Below are positions 12,177 through 18,252 of a DNA stretch of 18,252 bases, one piece after another; position 1 is the stretch's first letter; each line of letters opens with the position of its first letter. Location: positions 1-18,252 of the forward strand of contig JAHFIE010000016.1 of the NCBI GenBank assembly GCA_023246565.1. Reading direction: 5' to 3'. Position numbers and translations under genes: made by a program. This stretch comes from Candidatus Magasanikiibacteriota bacterium (GTDB lineage: Bacteria; Patescibacteriota; Patescibacteriia; Magasanikbacterales; UBA922). Under the pieces are notes generated by a model. That model saw only the letters and a list, made by a program, of their open reading frames with translations, ran no database searches and was not told the DNA's origin.

Positions 12177-14225
12177 TTAAGTTGACTGATTATTTTTTGC
12201 TCCTAAAAAAAGCCAACCACCATCATAGGTCTTGAACCAAGGAGTAATGAAACGTACCAATACTCTGGTAACCGTAATGGCAGTAAAGAGACTTACTAAG
12301 GTACCAATGATCAGGGTTAGGGCAAAACCTTTGACAAAACTGGTACCAAACCAAATTAATATAACTGAAGTAATGAGCGTAGCTGCATTACCATCACGAA
12401 TTGAAGTCCATGCGCGCAAGAAACCTTCTTCAACACCTGTTTTCAGACTTTTTCCTGCTCGTAATTCTTCTTTGAGCCGTTCAAAAATAAGCACATTAGC
12501 ATCAATCGCCACACCGAGTGACATAATAAAACCAGCAATACCAGCAAGCGTAATCGTCACACCAAGAAGTTTAAATATTACCAAGGTGAGTGATGTGTAC
12601 AGGCAGAGCGATATAACAGAAATAAGACCAGGTAAACGATACACAGCAATCATAAACAACATAATCACCAAAAGACCTGCCAAACCTGCTTGCAAGCTCT
12701 TTTGAAGTGATTGAGCTCCAAGACTTGCTCCAATGGCTTGTTGTGAAAGTAATTCAACAGGTACGGGCAACGCGCCAGCATTTAATCGTTGCGCTAATAA
12801 TTTTGCTTCTTGCAAAGTAAATCGACCAGTAATCACAGCCCGACCATCAGGAATAATGGACGTAACATTAGGAATACTAATTGATTCACTATCCAAAAAT
12901 ATTGCCACAGGTTTTTGTAAATTTCTTGTAGTGATATCTTTAAACAGTTTTGCTCCTTCTCCGTTGAACTGAAGTGATACTTGAACAGCTCCGGTCTGAC
13001 TATCTGAAACAATTTCAGCTCGCTCAAGTTGTTTACCGGATAAACCAGTTGATTTCCATTCAGATTGTGGTGGTAAAATATCTGCTTCGGTTTTGGTACG
13101 AACCAGAACCCGAGTTAAGGTAAATTGTCGGACTGGTCGTTCATCACGTTTATAAATAACATGGAAACCAAATTGGGTTTCAACTGGGCCAATAATAGTT
13201 CCTTTTTCAGCAGTGAACGCGGCTTTTTCAAATTCAGGAACCATGTTTCCTTTACGGAAATAACCAAGATCACCACCTTTTTCTTTACTTCCCAAATCAT
13301 CTGATTCTTTTTTGGCCAAATCCGCAAAATTTTTATCCGTGGCTTTTTTAATAATATCCTGTGCTTTCTCACGAGCTTGATCTTTGGTTAATTTGGTATC
13401 ACATCGGGCAGCGCCAAGATAACAAACCAGAATATGACTTGCTTGAACTTCTTTATCCGTACTTTGCTCCTTACCGCGTTGTAAAATATTATATCCTTCT
13501 TGGTTTTGTACAAGCGTTTTTGTAACTTCGCCTTCTCGGTGTGTACTAGCCCAAGTATAGAGTTCTTTATACGGTTCTGCATCCCCTACCAATTCCATCG
13601 TTCCACCATTATTTTTACTTACTTGATCTTCTGAATCAGCCACCAGATCAGAAACTTTTTCTTTGTTTTTTATACTACGGTTCAAAAGATCAGTGGCACG
13701 CTTTTTTGCTGTTGCGTTATCTTCGGCTAATTTCTTTTTTTGTTCATCAGTCAATGTCTTTTGTTGATCAGTATTTTGTTCCTTAAATTCCAAGGTTGGA
13801 GTTTCACCAATCATTTTAATTGCCTGGGCAATATCTGTGACTCCGGGCAATTCAACATTAATTCGATATGCATCTGCAATTTTTGAAATCTGAACCGTGG
13901 ACTCACCAACGCCCATTCCATTAACTCTGCGTTCAATAACATCACGAACACCTTCGACTGCAGAAGCATGTTTTGCTGGATCGATGGTCGATACATCAGC
14001 TTTGTAGGTTAGTTGTACTCCACCACGTAGGTCAAGACCAAGGCGATATGGCCAAACTTTAATAGTGGGAAGTCCAAAATTGGTTTTTGTATTAAACCAT
14101 TGAATTCCTTTATTAATGGGTTCTGGAGCAGCAAATGCTGTGGTAATAATCAAAAGACCAAAAATACCAACAACGCCCCAACGAGCCTTGGCGCGTAAAT
14201 TTTTTGTAACTGTATTTTTTTGCAT
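12177..14225 (-). CDS. secD: Protein translocase subunit SecD with embedded parvulin (PPIase) domain
   Basis: This protein has 682 residues. TM1 (17-33) is followed by GLDLRGGVQLTY and VNGMGVGESTVQI, the SecD P1 start. SecD sequence then pauses near TLEFKEQ (144-150) and resumes around residue 365-390 (STGLSGKQLERAEIV). After that come PVAIFLDSESISIPNVTSII, LNAGALPVPVELL and TM2-TM6 with GVAIDANVLIFERLKEEL. Inserted at about 260-360 is a full parvulin domain: VQASHILVCYLG (His264), FADLAKKESDDLGSKEKGGD, YFRKGNMVPEFEKAAF and GPVETQFGFHVIYKR. Residues about 172-253 look like a weaker second copy (AKKRATDLLNRS, NNGGTMELV, QNQEGYNILQRG). The insert lies outside the cytoplasm, where it could catalyse prolyl isomerisation of emerging substrates. 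Cys268 and Cys275 could form a disulfide. The SecD role is certain, and the PPIase activity is inferred. Confidence 0.95.
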   Translation of the reverse strand: MQKNTVTKNLRAKARWGVVGIFGLLIITTAFAAPEPINKGIQWFNTKTNFGLPTIKVWPYRLGLDLRGGVQLTYKADVSTIDPAKHASAVEGVRDVIERRVNGMGVGESTVQISKIADAYRINVELPGVTDIAQAIKMIGETPTLEFKEQNTDQQKTLTDEQKKKLAEDNATAKKRATDLLNRSIKNKEKVSDLVADSEDQVSKNNGGTMELVGDAEPYKELYTWASTHREGEVTKTLVQNQEGYNILQRGKEQSTDKEVQASHILVCYLGAARCDTKLTKDQAREKAQDIIKKATDKNFADLAKKESDDLGSKEKGGDLGYFRKGNMVPEFEKAAFTAEKGTIIGPVETQFGFHVIYKRDERPVRQFTLTRVLVRTKTEADILPPQSEWKSTGLSGKQLERAEIVSDSQTGAVQVSLQFNGEGAKLFKDITTRNLQKPVAIFLDSESISIPNVTSIIPDGRAVITGRFTLQEAKLLAQRLNAGALPVPVELLSQQAIGASLGAQSLQKSLQAGLAGLLVIMLFMIAVYRLPGLISVISLCLYTSLTLVIFKLLGVTITLAGIAGFIMSLGVAIDANVLIFERLKEELRAGKSLKTGVEEGFLRAWTSIRDGNAATLITSVILIWFGTSFVKGFALTLIIGTLVSLFTAITVTRVLVRFITPWFKTYDGGWLFLGAKNNQST

Positions 14226-14268
14226 ATTAGAGAATAAAGATCATCCGAACACCTTCTGATTCATTCGC

Positions 14269-14291
14269 CACACTTCGGAAATAAAAGTGTG
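14269..14291. repeat. Inverted repeat upstream of secD
   Basis: CACACTT (14269-14275) and AAGTGTG (14285-14291) form a 7-bp palindrome with a 9-base gap, 44 bases upstream of the secD start. There is no T-run, so it could be an operator for secDF or a chance repeat. No clear -35/-10 pair for secD was found nearby. Confidence 0.35.
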
Positions 14292-14350
14292 CGTAGTGTA
14301 ACCAAAGCAGTTCAACGCGTCAAGAGTCCATGTGCACACTATATTGAAGA

Positions 14351-14378
14351 GCCCGCCCGGTGCAGAAACCAAGCGGGC
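14351..14378 (-). terminator. Terminator-like hairpin after the 72-residue minigene
   Basis: On the minus strand GCCCGCTTGG pairs over 10 bp (two G-T) with CCGGGCGGGC around an 8-base loop, 15 bases after the minigene stop. The following bases TCTTCAATAT are only weakly T-rich, so termination may be partial. Confidence 0.6.
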
Positions 14379-14393
14379 ATTCGCAGAAGAAGA

Positions 14394-14612
14394 TCAGGGC
14401 TGGGGTGAACTCTGCTCAGAAATCCTCTCGGCGGATCGCCGAGCGAGTTCGTAGAAGATCAAGCCGATTGTCTCTCTGAGTTCATCGGGAAGACAGGGAA
14501 TCGTTCGTGTTAGGAGAAAATCGCCGATCCGCTCCAGAGCCTCGGGCCCAAGGCGATCTGCGAACCTCAGCTCCTCTTCGAGGTCGTACACCTTTTTTCC
14601 TTTTGTCGCCAT
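14394..14612 (-). CDS. Small hypothetical protein (GC-rich minigene)
   Basis: This 72-residue soluble helical-looking protein begins MATKGKKVYDLEEELRFADR, has a middle IGDFLLTRTIPCLPDELRE, and ends in a Gln/Ser/Pro tail. I know no family for it. It has a full set of signals of its own: a TTGACA/AATAAT promoter, an AGAGAGG Shine-Dalgarno 6 bases before the ATG, and a hairpin downstream. Codons are clearly GC-rich (CTC, GAG, CGG, GGC) compared with secA and secD on either side. It sits between them as a separate transcription unit on the same strand, which suggests insertion into an older sec cluster. Confidence 0.7.
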   Translation of the reverse strand: MATKGKKVYDLEEELRFADRLGPEALERIGDFLLTRTIPCLPDELRETIGLIFYELARRSAERISEQSSPQP

Positions 14613-14638
14613 CCTGTTCCTCTCTTCAGCGTATGTCG

Positions 14639-14667
14639 ATTATTCCAAATTGAATCAGTCGTGTCAA
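14639..14667 (-). promoter_or_regulatory. Strong promoter of the 72-residue minigene
   Basis: On the minus strand TTGACA (14662-14667), a 17-base spacer and AATAAT (14639-14644) are near consensus. The predicted transcript starts near 14632, giving a leader of about 20 bases that contains the Shine-Dalgarno. It lies just after the secA stop. Confidence 0.8.
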
Positions 14668-14706
14668 CCTTTTGGATCTGACGAAATAATAAAATTTCAA
14701 AGATTA

Positions 14707-17499
14707 TTAAGCTCCGTGACAACGTTTGAATTTCTTCCCACTGCCACATGGGCAAGCATCATTACGTCCAACTTTTTGCTGAGAATGTGTACTATTGCCC
14801 GAGGATGCTGCATGATTATGATCTTCCTCTCCATCCATAACTTTTTCAGCGCCTTTCAAGGTTAATTCATCAGTCGCCATAATGGATGGAGCAAGCTGAA
14901 TACCTGCACCAATTTTGAAAAATGAATAAACAACTTCTTTTTGAATATCAGCAAGTAATTGATTAAACATGACAAAACTTTGTTTCTTATATTCAATTAA
15001 TGGATCGCGCTGACCATATCCCTGAAGACCAATCCCTGCGCGCAAATAATCAATCGCCACAAGATGATCAACCCAAAACGTATCAATCGCGCGGAGCATG
15101 ATTCCTTTTTCCAAATCATGGAGCGCAGTCTCGGCAAGGGTTTCATCAGGAATATTTTTTGCAATTTCTGTGGCTAATCGATGGTATTCTTCAGTGGATT
15201 TTTCTATAAGAAAGGAAACTATTTTATCACGCGCCACAACATCACTAAAATTATCATTATCACGTTTTGCAAAAGCAAAAAGTGTTTCTCGATCTTGTTC
15301 AGACAAAGGAAATACTGTTTTCATGGATTCATAAATCTCTTGAATATTCCAATCCCCTTTTGTTTCACCACTACTATGACGAAGCTGCCCTTCGGTCGAG
15401 TTCGTGTGGTATGAAACCACGGTCTCAATTTCCTGTTCTACCATTTCCGTAACCAAAGGAGTAAGTTCAGCTGGTTTTTTGAGAGCATATTCCAAAATAC
15501 GTCGTCGTTTTTCATAAACCACGGTTCGTTGTTTATTGAGAACATCATCATATTCCAAAAGATGTTTCCGGATATCAAAATTATGCGCTTCAACTTTTTT
15601 CTGCGCGTTTTCGAGAAGCGAAGACAGCATATTTTGCTCAATCGGCATATCTTCCGGAACTTTGAGCCGAGTCATAACATTTTTAAGCCGGTCACCACCA
15701 AAAATACGTAACAAATCATCATCGGTCGAAACAAAAAATTGGGTCATACCCGGATCACCCTGACGAGCAGCACGACCACGTAACTGATTATCAATACGCC
15801 GTGATTCGTGTCGCTCAGTACCAAGTACAAAAAGACCACCGGCCTTTACTACGGTCTCAATATCAGTTGCTACTGCAGGAACACCACCAAGTTTTATATC
15901 AACACCACGACCAGCCATGTTCGTTGCAAGCGTTACTGCCCCTGGTCGTCCGGCCTGAGCAATAATTTCACCTTCTCGTTCATGATTCTTGGCATTCAAA
16001 ACCTCATGAGGAATTCCGATTGAAGTCAAATATTCACTGAGTCGTTCATTTTTCTCAACAGAAATTGTACCTACAAGAATTGGTTGTTTTTTGATATGAC
16101 ATTCCTTTATTCTTTCTGCCACAGCGCGGAATTTTGCTGTTTCTGTTTTATAAATTCGATCCGGTAAATCAGTCCGTTGATCAATTTTATTCGTTGGAAT
16201 CACGACGACTTCCAAATGATAAATTTTAAACAATTCTTCAGATTCGGTCGCGGCCGTTCCAGTCATACCCGACAACTTTCCATACATGCGAAATAAATTC
16301 TGGAATGTAATCGTAGCCAAGGTCTGACTTTCCCGTTGGATGGAAACACCTTCTTTTGCCTCAAGCGCCTGATGAAGGCCTTCTGAGTACCGTCGACCCG
16401 GCATTTTTCGGCCAGTAAATTCATCAATAATAATAATTTCTCCGTTGTTTTCTACCAAGTAATCTTTATTTCGTTTAAACAAAACTTCTGCTTTGAGCGC
16501 TTGTTCAATATGGTGAACCACCTTAATACCACCCTCTTCATAAATATTCGGAATGTTCAACCATGTTTCAAATTTTGTTATGCCTGATTCAGTGAGTGTG
16601 GCCGTACGCATTTTTTCATCAACATTATAATCTTCATTTTCTTTGAGCTGTCGAACCAAATCAGCAAATTGATAATATTGTTCCGTAGCTTCTTCGGCCG
16701 GTGCAGAAATAATCAGTGGGGTACGGGCTTCATCAATTAAAATCGAGTCAACTTCATCAACAATCGCGAAATGCATTTCATTCCCTGGTCGCATAACCAT
16801 TTCTCCCAGACCTTGAACCATGTTGTCACGCAAGTAATCAAAACCAAATTCATTATTCGTACCATAGGTAATATCACAACGATACGCTTCTTGACGACTA
16901 CTGGGTCGCAAAAATTCATCCTCAATTTTAAATGATTCAAGCGCGTTTTCTGTTTCTTTATGTTCATCATTAACCAATAATTCTTCTGGTCGAATCACGG
17001 TTGAATCATAAACATACGAAACACGCATGTTTTGAATAATACCAATGGACAATCCAAGAAAATCATAAATCTTACCCATCCACACAGCATCACGTTTTGC
17101 CAAATAATCATTTACGGTAACCACATGTACACCCTTACCTGCAAGCGCGTTCAAATACGTGGGTAATGTGGCTACCAATGTTTTTCCTTCACCGGTACGC
17201 ATTTCTGCAATCATACCACGGTGCAAAACAATACCACCGATCATTTGCACATCATAATGGCGCATACCTGTTACGCGGCGACTTGCTTCGCGAACTACGG
17301 CAAAAGCTTCGGGTAATATGGTTTCCAGAGTATCACCTTTTGAAAGACGATCTTTAAATTCTATTGTTTTTGCTTTTAGTTCTTCGTCAGATAATGTCAA
17401 TAAAGCAGATTCAAATCCATTGATTTGTTCCACAACGGGTTGTAATTTTTTAACCAATCGAATATTACCTTCACCAAACATTTTTTTAAGAAAATTCAT
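14707..17499 (-). CDS. secA: Preprotein translocase ATPase SecA
   Basis: SecA is the cytosolic motor that pushes unfolded proteins through SecYEG using ATP. I chose the ATG at 17499 (MNFLKKMFGEGN, 930 residues), which matches the usual SecA start. An in-frame ATG at 17532 is only 3 bases from the -10 and probably not transcribed. Key motifs are MRTGEGKT (Walker A), VDEVDSILIDEARTPLIIS (DEAD-type Walker B), GMTGTAATE, TNMAGRGVDIKLGG, and RGRAARQGDPG (the arginine finger motif). The C-terminal SEC-C zinc motif is NDACPCGSGKKFKRCHG. An insertion of about 45 residues (IRPEELLVNDEHKE to EDEFLRPSSRQEA) lies in NBD1 before the conserved ITYGTNNEFGFDYLRDNM. I recall similar insertions in other CPR SecA proteins. 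Confidence 0.98.
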   Translation of the reverse strand: MNFLKKMFGEGNIRLVKKLQPVVEQINGFESALLTLSDEELKAKTIEFKDRLSKGDTLETILPEAFAVVREASRRVTGMRHYDVQMIGGIVLHRGMIAEMRTGEGKTLVATLPTYLNALAGKGVHVVTVNDYLAKRDAVWMGKIYDFLGLSIGIIQNMRVSYVYDSTVIRPEELLVNDEHKETENALESFKIEDEFLRPSSRQEAYRCDITYGTNNEFGFDYLRDNMVQGLGEMVMRPGNEMHFAIVDEVDSILIDEARTPLIISAPAEEATEQYYQFADLVRQLKENEDYNVDEKMRTATLTESGITKFETWLNIPNIYEEGGIKVVHHIEQALKAEVLFKRNKDYLVENNGEIIIIDEFTGRKMPGRRYSEGLHQALEAKEGVSIQRESQTLATITFQNLFRMYGKLSGMTGTAATESEELFKIYHLEVVVIPTNKIDQRTDLPDRIYKTETAKFRAVAERIKECHIKKQPILVGTISVEKNERLSEYLTSIGIPHEVLNAKNHEREGEIIAQAGRPGAVTLATNMAGRGVDIKLGGVPAVATDIETVVKAGGLFVLGTERHESRRIDNQLRGRAARQGDPGMTQFFVSTDDDLLRIFGGDRLKNVMTRLKVPEDMPIEQNMLSSLLENAQKKVEAHNFDIRKHLLEYDDVLNKQRTVVYEKRRRILEYALKKPAELTPLVTEMVEQEIETVVSYHTNSTEGQLRHSSGETKGDWNIQEIYESMKTVFPLSEQDRETLFAFAKRDNDNFSDVVARDKIVSFLIEKSTEEYHRLATEIAKNIPDETLAETALHDLEKGIMLRAIDTFWVDHLVAIDYLRAGIGLQGYGQRDPLIEYKKQSFVMFNQLLADIQKEVVYSFFKIGAGIQLAPSIMATDELTLKGAEKVMDGEEDHNHAASSGNSTHSQQKVGRNDACPCGSGKKFKRCHGA

Positions 17500-17535
17500 A
17501 CAATAAAAAAACAAAAAGCCATCAAAACTCATGGG

Positions 17536-17564
17536 ATTATAGCACTCCTTCTATTCTCTGTCCA
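17536..17564 (-). promoter_or_regulatory. secA promoter
   Basis: On the minus strand TGGACA (17559-17564), a 17-base spacer and perfect TATAAT (17536-17541). Transcription should start near 17529-17530, giving a leader of about 30 bases to the ATG at 17499. This spacing decides against the upstream ATG at 17532. No clear Shine-Dalgarno is seen in the T-rich leader. Confidence 0.85.
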
Positions 17565-17586
17565 TGGGAATATACCACTGTTATGC

Positions 17587-17615
17587 TTGACAAAATAGTA
17601 GAAAAATGTGACTAT
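17587..17615 (+). promoter_or_regulatory. Promoter of the zinc-ribbon minigene
   Basis: Perfect TTGACA (17587-17592), a 17-base spacer and GACTAT (17610-17615) with an upstream TGT that makes an extended -10. It is divergent from the secA promoter. It explains why the in-frame ATG at 17583 cannot be the start: that stretch is the promoter itself. Confidence 0.75.
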
Positions 17616-17639
17616 ATGTGGCTACACGAAAGGAGTTCT

Positions 17640-17855
17640 ATGATATACCACCGGCCGAAACAAAAACGATTGGCGCGGGTGGATCTCTCAGAACCACCCC
17701 AAAAATGTACAAACCCAGACTGTCTCGTGGAGACCATCACCTCAGCAGATACCTGCCCGATCTGTCATCATCTCTATGACCATGAGGTGGGCATCTCGCT
17801 GTGTCACTGCCACGCCTGCTACGTCAACCGATATCCAGGTCGCCCTCTGCGGTGA
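17640..17855 (+). CDS. Small double zinc-ribbon-like protein
   Basis: 71 residues, starting at the ATG at 17640, preceded by GAAAGGAG (17628-17635). Cysteines are arranged as CTNPDC (23-28), CPIC (39-42) and CHCHAC (55-60), with extra His residues (43, 44, 48, 56, 58). This is enough for two zinc sites of rubredoxin/zinc-ribbon type. The N-terminus is basic (RPKQKRLARVD), so nucleic-acid or ribosome binding is conceivable but unproven. Codons are GC-rich like the other two minigenes in this window. The gene has its own promoter and terminator. I recognise no named family. Confidence 0.75.
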   Translation: MIYHRPKQKRLARVDLSEPPQKCTNPDCLVETITSADTCPICHHLYDHEVGISLCHCHACYVNRYPGRPLR

Positions 17856-17904
17856 GAAGGAAAGGAGAGCCGCGCTGTTCACACCAGCGCCACCAAAAAA
17901 ATTA

Positions 17905-17947
17905 AAATTCCTGGCTTCGGCAGTTGTCGAATGCCAGGGATTTTTTT
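17905..17947 (+). terminator. Intrinsic terminator of the zinc-ribbon minigene
   Basis: CCTGGC (17910-17915) pairs with GCCAGG (17933-17938). TTCG/CGAA extends the stem inward after a bulged T, and AAAT/ATTT extends it outward. A run of seven T residues ends the unit (17941-17947). Confidence 0.9.
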
Positions 17948-17950
17948 ATT

Positions 17951-18022
17951 AATCAAAATTAAACTATCTTTTTTGACCGTCCGGTAATCTGGCAGGTCAA
18001 AAAAGATAGTTTAATTTTGATT
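17951..18022. repeat. Perfect 28-bp inverted repeat with 16-base centre
   Basis: Left arm 17951-17978 (starts AATCAAAATTAAAC, ends TTTTTTGACC) is the exact reverse complement of 17995-18022. The centre CCGG-TAAT-CTGG can add four more pairs. As RNA it would form a very long uninterrupted hairpin. As DNA it could extrude a cruciform. It directly follows a terminator and contains no ORF. There is no U-run geometry, so it is not an ordinary terminator. It is compatible with a MITE-like or palindromic element, an RNase III-type hairpin, or a protein-binding site. Confidence 0.9.
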
Positions 18023-18077
18023 TCCGAAGTTTGAAGTTTAGTGAGCAAAATAGAAGTCAAAACTTCCATAATAAAAA

Positions 18078-18107
18078 TTGACAAATAGGGCTAAGATATG
18101 GCACTAT
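18078..18107 (+). promoter_or_regulatory. Promoter with an overlapping palindrome
   Basis: Perfect TTGACA (18078-18083), an 18-base spacer and CACTAT (18102-18107) with TGG as extended -10. ATCCTC (18106-18111) and GAGGAT (18116-18121) form a 6-bp inverted repeat over the expected start, a natural place for a repressor. Confidence 0.6.
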
Positions 18108-18113
18108 CCTCTT

Positions 18114-18183
18114 ATGAGGATCAATTTTTCCGAGTGTGTCAATACTTTTGTGTAAATGGCTGTCCCGACAGGACGGTTTTTTT
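18114..18183 (+). ncRNA. Possible small RNA or leader, about 70 nt
   Basis: A promoter at 18078-18107 and a terminator at 18160-18183 delimit a transcript of about 70 bases. It contains one 13-codon frame, MRINFSECVNTFV, starting at 18114 and ending 7 bases before the hairpin. The unit may be a small RNA, or a leader peptide with attenuator for genes beyond the window. No known RNA family is recognised. Confidence 0.4.
18160..18183 (+). terminator. Intrinsic terminator or attenuator
   Basis: CTGTCC (18160-18165) pairs with GGACGG (18171-18176, one G-T) around CGACA, followed by seven T residues. Confidence 0.75.
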
Positions 18184-18204
18184 GTTTACATAAGGTTCAA
18201 TCGG

Positions 18205-18252
18205 TCAGGGAATAAAATAGCCAGCTGAGGCAGTATCTGGTTCCAGCTCGGA
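18205..18252 (-). CDS. Possible 3' end of a minus-strand gene running in from outside the window
   Basis: The minus frame from 18252 reads SELEPDTASAGYFIP and stops at TGA (18205-18207). Only 15 codons are visible, and the two other minus frames are also open here, so the frame choice rests on composition alone. No plus-strand frame is convincing in these bases. Confidence 0.2.
   Translation of the reverse strand, partial: SELEPDTASAGYFIP

Noticed and set aside
17500..17532. SecA start at the upstream ATG 17532
   Set aside because: It is only 3 bases after a perfect TATAAT, so it is unlikely to be in the mRNA. The downstream start matches the SecA family.
17583..17639. N-terminal extension of the zinc-ribbon ORF from the ATG at 17583
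   Set aside because: The stretch contains the promoter (TTGACA/extended -10), and the good Shine-Dalgarno serves the ATG at 17640.

Overview
The window looks like part of a Patescibacteria (CPR) chromosome, possibly class ABY1. The evidence is AT-rich DNA, very compact genes, start codons set right against -10 elements with no Shine-Dalgarno, and two secreted proteins (1-421 and 521-1687) with the PGTL-type surface repeat often seen in that group. This placement rests on protein style and recall, not on a marker gene.

Layout. (1) 1-1687: the 3' end of a secreted calcium-binding protein, tRNA-Gln(CTG), and a converging secreted protein with PGTL-type repeats plus two cadherin-like beta-sandwich domains. 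(2) 1850-4602: folD and a polyprenol-phosphate mannosyltransferase-like GT2 gene in tandem, a small acidic ORF, and a converging dusB-type tRNA-dihydrouridine synthase. (3) 4603-5092: divergent promoters, a possible structured RNA, and a clear cobalamin riboswitch ending in a terminator-like hairpin that also holds the ribosome binding site. (4) 5093-9041: a four-gene operon under that riboswitch. It encodes a membrane-anchored DUF4430 protein, a 797-residue surface protein joining a DUF4430 domain to an alpha/alpha-toroid, a DUF4430 lipoprotein, and a small DUF6580/ECF-S-like membrane protein. (5) 9153-11133: a GC-rich two-TM minigene, a strong bidirectional terminator, and a two-gene minus-strand membrane-protein unit. 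(6) 11241-17499: secF, secD, a GC-rich minigene and secA, all on the minus strand. This secD carries a complete parvulin peptidyl-prolyl isomerase domain, preceded by a degenerate second copy, inside its extracytoplasmic region. (7) 17640-18252: a GC-rich zinc-ribbon minigene, its terminator, a perfect 28-bp inverted repeat, and a short promoter-to-terminator unit that may be a small RNA.

The most interesting system is region 4. DUF4430 is the fold of the C-terminal beta-domain of animal transcobalamin, and the toroid matches transcobalamin's alpha-domain fold. Together with the B12 riboswitch and an S-component-like membrane protein, this suggests a bacterial transcobalamin-like vitamin B12 capture and uptake system in an ultrasmall auxotroph. 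The second highlight is the SecD-parvulin chimera, which would place a folding catalyst inside the secretion motor.
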